NCBI GenBank assembly: GCA_003660235.1
Contig: QGON01000069.1
Span: 124,001-188,000 of the forward strand
Direction of reading: 5' to 3'
Length of the DNA stretch: 64,000 nucleotides
Source of the DNA: a bacterium endosymbiont of Escarpia laminata
GTDB lineage: Bacteria; Pseudomonadota; Gammaproteobacteria; Chromatiales; Chromatiaceae
Positions 1 through 8,413 of the stretch are shown piece after piece (position 1 is the first letter of the stretch; every line of letters begins with the position of its first letter). The position numbers were made by a program, and so were the translations under genes. The notes beneath the pieces are model-generated. The model ran no database searches. It had not been told where the DNA came from and was given only the letters and a program-made list of their open reading frames with translations.

Positions 1-199
1 GGTCGATATGAATATGGGCTTCAATCGACCGGCACTGGAAAATCAGGGAGAAGGACGTTTTGCGGGAAAAGGGATGCTGCCTGTCTGTGTGCGTGATGCC
101 ATGGAGTGGGAGGCCAAGGTGCTGGTCAAAACGCAAGATGGCTTGGTTGCTGCACCTTACCGATTTATTACGGTCAAACCAGGTGCGTCTCTGCCATAG
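1..199 (+). CDS. C-terminal fragment of an unrecognised, probably exported protein
   Basis: The reading frame is open from the left edge of the window (codons in phase with position 2) and stops at TAG 197-199, so only about 65 C-terminal residues are present. The visible part has a MNMGFNRP segment, then alternating hydrophobic and polar stretches with one Trp and one Cys, as in a small beta-sandwich. The spacing is reminiscent of YtkA/FixH-type periplasmic domains, but this is only an impression. The true start lies outside the window and I assign no function. Confidence 0.5.
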   Translation, partial: VDMNMGFNRPALENQGEGRFAGKGMLPVCVRDAMEWEAKVLVKTQDGLVAAPYRFITVKPGASLP

Positions 200-252
200 G
201 GTCTGTTAACACTATGCTATGCGGATACCCATCGACGCTCCAAGCGGCCATC

Positions 253-936
253 TCAGTCATCCAAAATGGATAGATAGGCGAAGATGTCAGTCAGCGCTTT
301 ATCGTTGAAATCCAACAGTAACTCCTCATCGGGCTCGCTCTCATCATGGATGCGGATTCCCTTGCGATATTTTTCCACCTGACGCCAGAGGTAATTCGTA
401 TACTGCCCGGCCAGCATTGGTACCGCTTTTTTCAGGTCACCCCAGCCGTCGCGGCCATGGCAGGAGCCGCACTCTTTACGGTAGATCTTTTTGCCATGCT
501 CGATATCCCCCTCTGCACGCGGGATCTGCATCAGCCTTTTTGATTCCAGCAGGCGGGCATAGGCGTCGAAATTCGGATCGTCTGCGTCGGCGGGTGGGAG
601 TCTTGTTTTTAGTCTGATCTGCTCTAAATAGAGGGAGATATCCTGGATGTCGTTGTCCGGCATCTGGCGTTCGTCGATATACTCGACCATTGCCAGGTTG
701 GGGCGTTTGCGGTCACGAAACAGGTGGAGTTGTTTTGCGGTAAATGCGTTCGGCATGCCTGCAAGACGTGGATATTCACCATCTTTTCCTCCCTGTCCAA
801 ATTCACCGTGACATCCGGCGCAAACTTCATTGATCTCTTCACCATTTTCCGGATCGTATTCATGGCCCAAAGCCGACATTGAAAATATCATGCAGAAGAG
901 CAGGGTTATTTTGTGTGGTTTGTTTAGGCGGGTCAT
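253..936 (-). CDS. Periplasmic diheme cytochrome c
   Basis: A 227-residue c-type cytochrome with two covalent haem sites, CAGCH at residues 39-43 and CGSCH at 156-160. Each opens a small class-I-like cytochrome c domain, giving the tandem layout of cytochrome c4/c553-type electron carriers. I chose the ATG at 936, not an in-frame ATG 42 bases upstream, because it places a signal peptide at the N terminus: basic RLNKPHK, a hydrophobic core, and a break after SALG. It would act in the periplasm as an electron shuttle. The partner is unknown. It is divergent from menE with about 110 bases between them. Confidence 0.85.
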   Translation of the reverse strand: MTRLNKPHKITLLFCMIFSMSALGHEYDPENGEEINEVCAGCHGEFGQGGKDGEYPRLAGMPNAFTAKQLHLFRDRKRPNLAMVEYIDERQMPDNDIQDISLYLEQIRLKTRLPPADADDPNFDAYARLLESKRLMQIPRAEGDIEHGKKIYRKECGSCHGRDGWGDLKKAVPMLAGQYTNYLWRQVEKYRKGIRIHDESEPDEELLLDFNDKALTDIFAYLSILDD

Positions 937-1049
937 TGCGCTCTTTTCTATGGTTTGGTATCTGTCTGTTATAGTCAAAGTATACTGAATCGCGGCGGGT
1001 ATTTGATCAGGGTGTAGGCCCCCTCTGCTTTAACGTAGATCAACTTTCG

Positions 1050-2507
1050 ATGATGAAGTTCAAACCATCAAGTCCACCTGAGTTATCCGTATTGCCGGGG
1101 CAATGGCTGTCGGAAACAGCTATCGGGTTTCCCGAATCCCCGGCAGTTTTGCTGGATGGTGAAATAACCAGCTATGTCAGCCTGGAACGACAGGTGGATG
1201 TTGTCTGCATCCACCTGGCTCAAGCGGGCGTTTCCGGTGTGGTGGCTATCAGTATCGAAAGCCGTTGGATGTCACTGTTGCTGTTTCATGCGGCCCTGAA
1301 GATGGGGTTTGCGCTGTTGCCTCTCGATCCATCTATCCCAGCAGAAAGGTATTTGCCGCTGCTCAGGCAGAGTGGTTGCCGATTTGCCGTGGTGGATAAT
1401 GGTATGGCGGATTTTTTCGCAGAGGTTGACTACATCCCTGCGTCCAGTTTGTTGGAACAGATAGCGCTCTCTCATCAATCCGGAGTGGAGCCAAACTCAG
1501 CTCAAGACGGTTCAACCGTGTTATTGGTCATCACTACCAGTGGCACCACGGGGGAGCCAAAAGGGGTGATGTTGACAGGTGCCAATCTGGCTGCCAGTGC
1601 AACTGTGGCCACAAGATACCTTGATCTAAAATCGGGTGATTGTTGGCTGAATTGTATGCCGACGGTCCATATTGCAGGCATAGCTGTCGCGGTCCGTTGT
1701 CTGCGGGTTGGCGCCACGCTATTGCTGCATCAGGGGTTTGATGCTGCACGGATTTTGAACGATATTCTTCATCAAGGCGTTAGCCATATATCTTTGGTAC
1801 CGGCCATGCTGGCGAGCTTGCTTGACCTAAGCCATGGAAGACCGTGTCCTGCAAGTCTGCGTGTTGCACTGATTGGTGGTGGCCCGCTTTCCACCATTCT
1901 TGCTGAACGCGCCCACCGTCTCAGCTGGCCGATTGTCGTTAGCTATGGGATGAGTGAAACCGGATCACTCTGTGTAGCGGATGACACTGTTAATGCAGGG
2001 TTGACTGATGGCGTTGCCGGTATGCCGTTGGAAGGGTTTGAGGTTGCGCTGAGTGATTCTCCAGCAGGAGGCATTCGTGTGCGGGGAGCAGCGGTGATGG
2101 CGGGTTACGTCAATCCGCAGCTGAATCCTGGTGAGGGCTTGCGCCAGGGCTGGTTCGAAACGGGGGATCTTGGGGAGTTCGATGAAGCGGGTCGCCTGCG
2201 GATAGTGGGACGTGCAGATGACGTTCTCGTTTCCGCTGGCAGCAATATTCATCCTGCGTTGGTGGAGTCGTTACTCATCAAGTGTCGGGGCCTGGAACAG
2301 GTTGGTGTAACGGGAAAAGAGGATCCTGTGTGGGGTCACCGGCTCATCGCATTCTACGTCGGCACCATATCAGCTGAGGCGATCGAGACTTGGGCGCGTG
2401 CCAATATGCCGGACAAACTGCGTCCCAGGGAGTTCTGTCAGGTGAAGTCGCTGCCGATAACCCGTTTGGGAAAGCTGGATCGGAAGGCACTCAGGGCAGA
2501 TAGTTAG
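1050..2507 (+). CDS. menE: o-Succinylbenzoate-CoA ligase (MenE)
   Basis: An acyl-adenylate-forming enzyme of 485 residues. It shows the phosphate-binding loop TSGTTGEPKG (163-172), the YGMSET adenine motif (299-304), WFETGDLG (368-375) and the C-terminal GKLDRKA with the catalytic Lys near 475. The family converts o-succinylbenzoate to its CoA thioester in menaquinone synthesis (EC 6.2.1.26). MenE rather than another AMP ligase is chosen because menI-like, menC, menA and menB follow directly on the other strand. Its 3' end overlaps the thioesterase gene tail to tail by 17 bases. The start is ATG 1050, or the adjacent ATG 1053. Confidence 0.9.
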   Translation: MMKFKPSSPPELSVLPGQWLSETAIGFPESPAVLLDGEITSYVSLERQVDVVCIHLAQAGVSGVVAISIESRWMSLLLFHAALKMGFALLPLDPSIPAERYLPLLRQSGCRFAVVDNGMADFFAEVDYIPASSLLEQIALSHQSGVEPNSAQDGSTVLLVITTSGTTGEPKGVMLTGANLAASATVATRYLDLKSGDCWLNCMPTVHIAGIAVAVRCLRVGATLLLHQGFDAARILNDILHQGVSHISLVPAMLASLLDLSHGRPCPASLRVALIGGGPLSTILAERAHRLSWPIVVSYGMSETGSLCVADDTVNAGLTDGVAGMPLEGFEVALSDSPAGGIRVRGAAVMAGYVNPQLNPGEGLRQGWFETGDLGEFDEAGRLRIVGRADDVLVSAGSNIHPALVESLLIKCRGLEQVGVTGKEDPVWGHRLIAFYVGTISAEAIETWARANMPDKLRPREFCQVKSLPITRLGKLDRKALRADS

Positions 2508-2898
2508 ACAACGCCTCCCGCAGGTCGTCCGGCAGCGGTCGGCGTTCTCCTTTGTAAGGGGAGATCAGGACGTGGCTGGTCTCCACCTTCGCCAGTTCAT
2601 TTTCATCTTGATCATGGAAGCTGTAGCTGACAGTGAAGGAGCTATCTCCAATCGTTACCACTTGCAGCTGAACGGAGACCTTATCACCATGCCTGATTGG
2701 GCGAAGAAATGTGGCCTCGGTATGGATCAATGGCAGATGCTGCTTCTCTTCGATCAGGCATTTCAGTTCGAAACCGATCTCCGTCATGAATGCCTCGTAG
2801 GCATTATGTGCATGGCGCAGGATGTGCGCAAAAAACATTACTCCGGCCGCGTCGATGTCATGTAGCGGAACGGTAAATTGATATTCGTAGGTAGGCAT
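2491..2898 (-). CDS. menI: Hotdog thioesterase, likely 1,4-dihydroxy-2-naphthoyl-CoA hydrolase
   Basis: A 135-residue single-domain 4HBT hotdog protein. The region HDIDAAGVMFF carries the catalytic Asp at residue 16, the same position as in the cyanobacterial DHNA-CoA thioesterase Slr0204 as I recall that family. It is the last gene of the men operon, five bases or fewer after menC, so hydrolysis of DHNA-CoA to free DHNA between MenB and MenA is the natural role. I chose ATG 2898 because a longer in-frame reading would run deep into menC and add no hotdog sequence. The exact substrate is inferred from context. Confidence 0.8.
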   Translation of the reverse strand: MPTYEYQFTVPLHDIDAAGVMFFAHILRHAHNAYEAFMTEIGFELKCLIEEKQHLPLIHTEATFLRPIRHGDKVSVQLQVVTIGDSSFTVSYSFHDQDENELAKVETSHVLISPYKGERRPLPDDLREALSNYLP

Positions 2899-2902
2899 AG
2901 CG

Positions 2903-3967
2903 TTAGGTTGTGGTGATTGGGCCGATTCCAAGCCCGTGCGTATCAGGTAATACCATCTCACCGTTGATGACAGCAAGGGGTTCTGCGATGTCCTCTGCCA
3001 GCCATTCACTGGTGGCCAAACCCTGCGCCAGATGTCGGGAGGAGGGAATGGCTGCTGCCAGTTGGGCAGTTGCCAGCACGCCCACCGCGCTGTCTACGAT
3101 TGTGGTGACAACGCACTCCACACTGGCATTTGCAGCCGATTCGGCCAGTTTCTTCGTAGATAGCAGGCTACCGATTACCATGGGTTTGAGGATAAATCGT
3201 TTTACTGGAGGATGTACCAGGAGCCTGTCGATATGAAGTTGTGCAAGCGATTCATCAAGGGCCAGTGAGCAGTCGGCCCGATTCTGTAGTTTTGCCAGAA
3301 GTTCCAGATCAGCTTCACGCAATGGCTCTTCAAGGGAGTCGATGGGCAGTCCCCGGACGCCATCAATAAAGTACTCCGCATCCCGAGGGTTCCATGCCCG
3401 GTTGGCATCCAGTCTGAGCCTGATCTTTTCCGGTAGCTGTTGTGCCAGTTCATGCAGTTGGAGCAGTTCATCCTGCGGGCTCCTCACACCGACTTTTAAT
3501 TTCAAGGTCGTAAAACCCTGCTCTATTTTATAGAGTGCCCGCTTTTCTATTGAGTCGTCCAGTGTACCGATCACTGCGTTTACCAAAACGTGGTCAGTGG
3601 CTTTTGCGTTGAGCCAGCGGCGTAGCGTGACTTGTTCAGACTGACCAATGAGATCGAGTAGTGCGGTCTCCAGGGCGAAACAGGCTGCGGGGGTTTGTGG
3701 GATTCCCGCAGTGTATCTCCGCAGCAGTTGAGCGGGTGATTTTCCCTCCGTGGCCGATAGCTGTTCTTTCAACCACTGCTTTGCAACCTCTGGTGACTCG
3801 GTTCCGGCAACCTGCAGTGGGGCGCAATCTCCATAGCCCTTAGCGCCATTGTTACAGGAGAGTTCTATGAGCCAGCCTTCCCGCTCACAAAATCCCCCCA
3901 TACTGTTCTGCCACTGCTGTCTGAGCGGCAGTGAATAGGGGATCAAACGGGCTGATCGAATGTGCAT
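2903..3967 (-). CDS. menC: o-Succinylbenzoate synthase (MenC)
   Basis: A 354-residue enolase-superfamily protein. Catalytic positions are readable: the Lys pair in KLKVG (156, 158), metal ligands Asp187 (DAN), Glu213 (EEP) and Asp238 (LALDES), and Lys261 on the opposite face (ILKPM). The family dehydrates SHCHC to o-succinylbenzoate (EC 4.2.1.113). It sits one base after menA and just before the thioesterase gene, which excludes most other enolase-family functions. Confidence 0.92.
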   Translation of the reverse strand: MHIRSARLIPYSLPLRQQWQNSMGGFCEREGWLIELSCNNGAKGYGDCAPLQVAGTESPEVAKQWLKEQLSATEGKSPAQLLRRYTAGIPQTPAACFALETALLDLIGQSEQVTLRRWLNAKATDHVLVNAVIGTLDDSIEKRALYKIEQGFTTLKLKVGVRSPQDELLQLHELAQQLPEKIRLRLDANRAWNPRDAEYFIDGVRGLPIDSLEEPLREADLELLAKLQNRADCSLALDESLAQLHIDRLLVHPPVKRFILKPMVIGSLLSTKKLAESAANASVECVVTTIVDSAVGVLATAQLAAAIPSSRHLAQGLATSEWLAEDIAEPLAVINGEMVLPDTHGLGIGPITTT

Positions 3968-3968
3968 C

Positions 3969-4832
3969 TCAGATTAGCAGGCCTAGGCTCACCAGCAGGC
4001 CAAACATAAGTTGTAACTGCGCGGTGTGCGCCAGCAACTGATTGAACCCTGGACCGGCGGGGGTCGAGATAAAGCGTTGCAAGAGTATAACGGCTCTGGG
4101 CAGGGCAAAAAGCGGCAGCCAGATGCCAAGGGTATCTCTGCTCAATGTCAGAGGCAGCAGAAACGGCGTCAGCATCAGAACGCCGTAAAGTATCCGGGCA
4201 CGGCCACGTCCCAAATGGGAGACCAGAGTCAGCTTGTGGGCGATCCGATCAGTATCCAGGTCACGGTAGTTGTTGACCAGCAGCACGGCAGCGGCCAGAA
4301 AACCCACCGCGCAGGCGGCGGCAAAAGCATTGAGGGAGAGTGTCAGGGTCTGGATATAGTAACTGCCCATCACGGCGGCAAGTCCGAAGAAGAGAAAGAC
4401 GAACAGTTCACCAGAGGCGCTATAGGCGATGGGTCTGGGACCGCCGGTATAGGCATAACCTGCAGTGAGGGAGATGAGTCCCAAGGCGATGATCGGCCAG
4501 CCCCCAATCCAGGCCAGATAGATGCCGATAAGAAAAGCGCTGCCGAAGCTGAGATAGGCTGCCCGCTTGACCTCTGTGGCTGTGAACCAGCCCTCTGCCG
4601 TGGCGCGGGCGGGGCCCATGCGGTCTTTTGTATCTGCGCCCCGTTCAAAATCTGCTGCGTCGTTGTGCAGATTGGTGCCGATCTGAATCAACAGGGCGCC
4701 GAGTAGGGCGGCAACGGCGGTCAACCAGCTAAATTGCGTAGTTTCCGTCCAGGCGAGAGTGCTGCCCACCAATACCGGTACCAGTGAGATACCCAAGGTT
4801 TTTGGGCGTATGGCGAGCAGCCACTGCTTCAT
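3969..4832 (-). CDS. menA: 1,4-Dihydroxy-2-naphthoate polyprenyltransferase (MenA)
   Basis: A 287-residue UbiA-family integral membrane protein with about eight hydrophobic segments. The first Asp-rich prenyl-diphosphate site is [15 protein letters not shown] (57-71) and the second is [10 protein letters not shown]. It prenylates DHNA to demethylmenaquinone at the inner membrane (EC 2.5.1.74). The start ATG overlaps the menB stop by four bases, so the two are probably translationally coupled. menC begins one base after it ends. Confidence 0.93.
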   Translation of the reverse strand: MKQWLLAIRPKTLGISLVPVLVGSTLAWTETTQFSWLTAVAALLGALLIQIGTNLHNDAADFERGADTKDRMGPARATAEGWFTATEVKRAAYLSFGSAFLIGIYLAWIGGWPIIALGLISLTAGYAYTGGPRPIAYSASGELFVFLFFGLAAVMGSYYIQTLTLSLNAFAAACAVGFLAAAVLLVNNYRDLDTDRIAHKLTLVSHLGRGRARILYGVLMLTPFLLPLTLSRDTLGIWLPLFALPRAVILLQRFISTPAGPGFNQLLAHTAQLQLMFGLLVSLGLLI

Positions 4833-5680
4833 GGGCGGCGGGGAAATTTGTCGAAGTTTGCCGGGCGTTTTTCCACAAAGGCGTCGCGCCCCTCCTGAGC
4901 CTCGTCCGTGAGATAGAAGAGAGCGGTGGCGTTGCCTGCCAACTCCTGGATACCTGAGAGGCCATCGGTTTCGGCGTTGAATGATGCCTTGAGTACGCGC
5001 AGGGCGGTGGGGGAGAGGGCGAGCATCTCACGGCACCACTCTACTGTCTCCTGCTCCAGTTCCGCCAGGGGTACGACCTTGTTGACCAACCCCATATCCA
5101 GTGCCTGCTGTGCATCGTATTGGCGGCAGAGAAACCAGATCTCCTTGGCTTTTTTCACTCCCACGGTGCGGGCCAGCAGTCCCGCGCCCAGTCCACCGTC
5201 GAAACTGCCTACCCGCGGCCCCGTTTGACCGAAGCGGGCGTTATCTGCGGCGAGGGTGAGGTCGCAGATCAGGTGCAGTACATGGCCGCCGCCAATCGCA
5301 TAACCCGCGACCATCGCCACCACGGGCTTTGGCAGTGTGCGGATCTGCCGTTGCAGTTCCAGTACATTGAGATGTTCCACACCCTTGCTGTCTCGATAAC
5401 CGCCGTCACCGCGAATCTTCTGATCCCCACCGGAGCAGAAAGCGAGATCACCTGCGCCGGTGAGAATGATGACGCCGATCTTCGGATCGAGATGGGCATA
5501 GCGAAACGCCTGGCTGAGTTCCTCCACCGTTTCCGGCCGAAAAGCGTTGCGGACATGGGGGCGGTTGATGGTGATCTTGGCGATACCCTCCGACTGGTGG
5601 TAGAGGATATCTTCGAATGTCAGGTTCGGCGGTGTCTGCCAGCTGATGGGGGTCTGCATGGGTTGCCCTGAGTGCTTCAA
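4829..5680 (-). CDS. menB: 1,4-Dihydroxy-2-naphthoyl-CoA synthase (MenB)
   Basis: A 283-residue crotonase-fold enzyme. It shows the oxyanion-hole loop FCSGGDQ (81-87), the IGGGH loop (129-133) and the MenB-specific [13 protein letters not shown] stretch (151-163), which separates it from ordinary enoyl-CoA hydratases. It cyclises o-succinylbenzoyl-CoA to DHNA-CoA (EC 4.1.3.36). The start at 5680 is the longest; an ATG seven codons downstream is equally possible. It overlaps menA by four bases. Confidence 0.93.
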   Translation of the reverse strand: MKHSGQPMQTPISWQTPPNLTFEDILYHQSEGIAKITINRPHVRNAFRPETVEELSQAFRYAHLDPKIGVIILTGAGDLAFCSGGDQKIRGDGGYRDSKGVEHLNVLELQRQIRTLPKPVVAMVAGYAIGGGHVLHLICDLTLAADNARFGQTGPRVGSFDGGLGAGLLARTVGVKKAKEIWFLCRQYDAQQALDMGLVNKVVPLAELEQETVEWCREMLALSPTALRVLKASFNAETDGLSGIQELAGNATALFYLTDEAQEGRDAFVEKRPANFDKFPRRP

Positions 5681-5700
5681 AAAGATCGATTCTAACAGGC

Positions 5701-6417
5701 TTAGAGTTTCAGTTTCAGATAGGTCTGTCTTTGGGATTCCGGTAGTTTCTCTATGGCATATCGCAGCATAGTGCGCGGCATGGTTGCAGCGTGGCGATCG
5801 AGAAATTCAATCTCTCCGGGGAGATCCCGTTTGCCGATCTCCCTGAGCATCCAGCCGACTGCCTTGTGGATCAGGTCGTGGGAGTCATCAAGCAGTTTCC
5901 CGGCTATATTGAGCGCATCTTTGAATTCCCCGTTTTTGATGTAACGGAAGGTAGCGAGCATGGCGATGCGTCTTTGCCAAAGGTCGTCCGAATCAGCCCA
6001 TTCGTAGAGCTGAGATCTATCGCGCTGTTCAAGCCAGGCACCGATGATATGGGGCGCGGAGCTGTCAACCAGATCCCAGTTATTGATGGACTTCATGTTG
6101 CGGACATAGGTCTGATAGATCCTTTTCTTTGCCGCAAGGTCGCCCTTCTCAAACTGGTGGATGAGGATGAAGAGGGCGGTGAGGCGCTCTTCATGAAACG
6201 CCGACTGCATAAGCTGTTCTACTGCTGAAAGGGCAAGGGTCTTGAACTGTCTGGCAACCTTGCGTTGATCCAGTACCACCACGCCATGAAACCGATCCCC
6301 CTCGCCATACTCGCCGGGACCGGTCTTGAAAAAACGTTGCAGTATCTCGGCCTTACCCGGTGTGATGCAGGCTTTCAATGCGTTACGCAGGGCTGCAATC
6401 TCACTCTTATGGGACAT
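5701..6417 (-). CDS. AlkD-like HEAT-repeat DNA alkylation repair protein
   Basis: A 238-residue protein built of alpha-helical HEAT-like repeats. The N-terminal [18 protein letters not shown] region is typical of the AlkD family of DNA glycosylases, which remove positively charged alkylated purines. I chose ATG 6417 because it sits behind an AGG-containing site and after the menD stop; a start 24 bases upstream would overlap menD. It lies between menD and menB in the men operon with short gaps, so it is co-transcribed although its role is unrelated to quinone synthesis. Activity on alkylated DNA is inferred from the family. Confidence 0.82.
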   Translation of the reverse strand: MSHKSEIAALRNALKACITPGKAEILQRFFKTGPGEYGEGDRFHGVVVLDQRKVARQFKTLALSAVEQLMQSAFHEERLTALFILIHQFEKGDLAAKKRIYQTYVRNMKSINNWDLVDSSAPHIIGAWLEQRDRSQLYEWADSDDLWQRRIAMLATFRYIKNGEFKDALNIAGKLLDDSHDLIHKAVGWMLREIGKRDLPGEIEFLDRHAATMPRTMLRYAIEKLPESQRQTYLKLKL

Positions 6418-6422
6418 GCTGC

Positions 6423-8413
6423 CTACCCAATTGATTGCCAATAGTCAGACTGACGTTGCAGACTCTGTTTACGGTTGATTATTACCTCAATAATCCTGCC
6501 GCTTTTGGCCTTGATGGCTTCGTAAAGGGCGGGTCTGAATTCGGCCTGTTTTGTAATACGGCGATAATCGATCCCAAACAGTTGCGCCGCGTGAGAGAAA
6601 TCCAGGCCGGTGGGCATCAACCAGTGTTTTTCAAAGCCTTTCAGTTCGGCCTGTGGCAGCTGGCCGAAGATGGCGCCGCCGCCGTTGTTGAGCAGGATGA
6701 TAGTTGCGACCGAATCCCGCATGGCCAGCAGGCCATTCGCTGCCAGCCATGGAGAGCGAAGCGAAGGCTGGTAGTCCCCGGTAGCCGCGAGGCCGCACTG
6801 CTTACCCGGCGTGCCTTGCGCCAGAGGGGAAGCAAAGTAGGCATCCGAGCGCGGCGTCCAGTCATCGGGAGCTGGCAACGGAGCGGCAACGAGCTTGCGA
6901 GGTTGTCGCGTAGTGCCAGTGACCGGGACGGCCGGGGCACAAACAGGTTGTCGAAGGCCGAGTCGATTTTGGGGACTGGGATGTCCCAAAATCTATCACG
7001 AGGTCGAAGACTCACTTGCATGTCGTGGAAAAATGTCAGGTCACCCAGCAGTCCAATAACAGGTTCGTTGTTGGCGGCTGCAATGCCGAGCAGGGTGGAG
7101 ATGTTTCCGTCGATACCGCTGGCGCCCCGGTTGGCGAGGATACGGATCGCCTTGCTGGAGGTGCCGCTCCAACTGTCGAGTTGGCGTATGGGCAGGGAAT
7201 TTCCGCTGAACAGCGTGGCGCCGGATGGGATGCAATCGAAAATCTCGCCGATGATTGTGTCTTCAAAGGGGAGAGATTCAGGGGCAGGTTGCCGGTTGTT
7301 TAACGCCCGCTCCTGAGCGGCAAAGTCATTGAACCAGTTATCCCCGGCAGAGACAGGACTCATCTCCAGCAATTTTTCGCACAACAGTGTCGGCGTGGCG
7401 CGTATCATCTCCGTCACCTGGTGCAGCGGGTCGGGCCAGTTGCCGAAAGGATCACAGAGCAGGGTGGGGGCATCACTCCCCTCCAGATAATTGAGCAGGG
7501 TTTTGGAAACGGGCGCTGCGCCGAATCTCAATACCCATGCGGGTTGATGTTGTTGACAGAAATCCGGATTGCGCAGAAAACCGTCATAGCGGCTGATGAT
7601 GTGCGACAGGTCATGATTGCCGAAACGCAGCTGGCTGAGTGGGTCGGCGAGAATCGGTGCTCCCAGTGCTTTGGCCAGTTTTGTCACAGTATCCGGGAAC
7701 CTGGCGTGATGGGTATTGGCTCCACAGACGATCAGTCCGGACCGGCCCGATAGGCAGGTGTGGATGTTGGCCGTCTGATTCTGGTCCGGCAGGATTGATG
7801 GCGCAGGTGGTGTTTGCTTGGCTGCTGCTTTGGGTAATTCGGGAAACTGCTTTGGTACCAGAGGCTCCCTGAAAGGAAGGTTGAGATGCACCGGCCCGGG
7901 ATTGGGCCAGCAGGCCTGGTGACCGGCGCGAACCCCCAGAGCGCGGATATAGTTGATCGCCTCGGGCGCAGCGGGTCCCGGATCGTGAAATCCACGTACG
8001 TGAGAGCCGAATAGCCGGTTTTGGTCGACAGACTGGTTGGCGCCACAATTCTGTAGTTCCGGTGGCCGGTCGGCGCTGAGCAGGAGCAGGGGAATGTTCC
8101 CGCGGTTTGCCTCGATAACGGCGGGATACCAGTGTGCGGGAGCGCTGCCTGAGGTGGCGATCACGATTACCGGTTCGCGGTTGTGGCTGGCAAGGCCAAG
8201 CGCAAAGAAAGCCGCACTGCGTTCATCGGGATGGTGCCAGCTGGTGATGTCGTGCCGCCGCTCAATCGCAAGCACCAGCGGCGTGGAGCGTGAGCCGGGA
8301 GAGATTACGGCATGATGGATGCCAGTAGCCACTATCCCGTCGATCAGTGCGTCTGCCCAGCGCAGATTGAGGGTGGCGGTATCTTCATATACGCCTTTCG
8401 TGTGTTCAGGCAT
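6423..8413 (-). pseudogene. menD: menD (SEPHCHC synthase) interrupted by a 281-bp insertion
   Basis: MenD is a thiamine-diphosphate enzyme that joins isochorismate and 2-oxoglutarate (EC 2.2.1.9). The N-terminal part is intact, with SPGSRSTPL and the DERSAAFF region bearing the catalytic Glu. Reading runs to GDLTFFHDM and then enters foreign sequence at 7018. The family sequence resumes at NGLLAMRDS (codon AAT 6737-6735) in another phase. Removing 6738-7018 leaves 1710 bases, exactly 570 codons, an uninterrupted 569-residue MenD. The break falls between the GD and the Asn of the ThDP/Mg motif. As written the gene gives an N-terminal product ending at 6641; an ATG at 6989 opens the frame of the C-terminal part. 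The start ATG 8413 overlaps the menF stop by eight bases. It is inactive unless the insert is removed or bypassed. Confidence 0.88.
6738..7018 (-). mobile_element. 281-bp structured repeat element inserted in menD
   Basis: The boundaries are set by the two halves of menD. The element begins CAAGTGAG on the menD sense strand and ends GGCTGGCAGCG. It contains a hairpin at 6965-6993 with arms GATTTTGGGGAC and GTCCCAAAATC around loop TGGGAT. Relatives at about 45727-45920 and 48881-48925 share the terminal CAAGTG-like end, the hairpin and a GTGCCCCGGCC block. It encodes no recognisable protein. No clear target duplication is visible. Confidence 0.75.

Noticed and set aside
4026..4706. A 226-codon rightward frame opposite menA
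   Set aside because: Antisense shadow of menA with a Gln/Gly-rich low-complexity translation.
6641..6989. A programmed frameshift joining the two halves of menD through the insert
   Set aside because: It would leave about 94 foreign residues between GD and Asn of the cofactor motif, incompatible with ThDP binding; no slippery heptamer with a pseudoknot was found.
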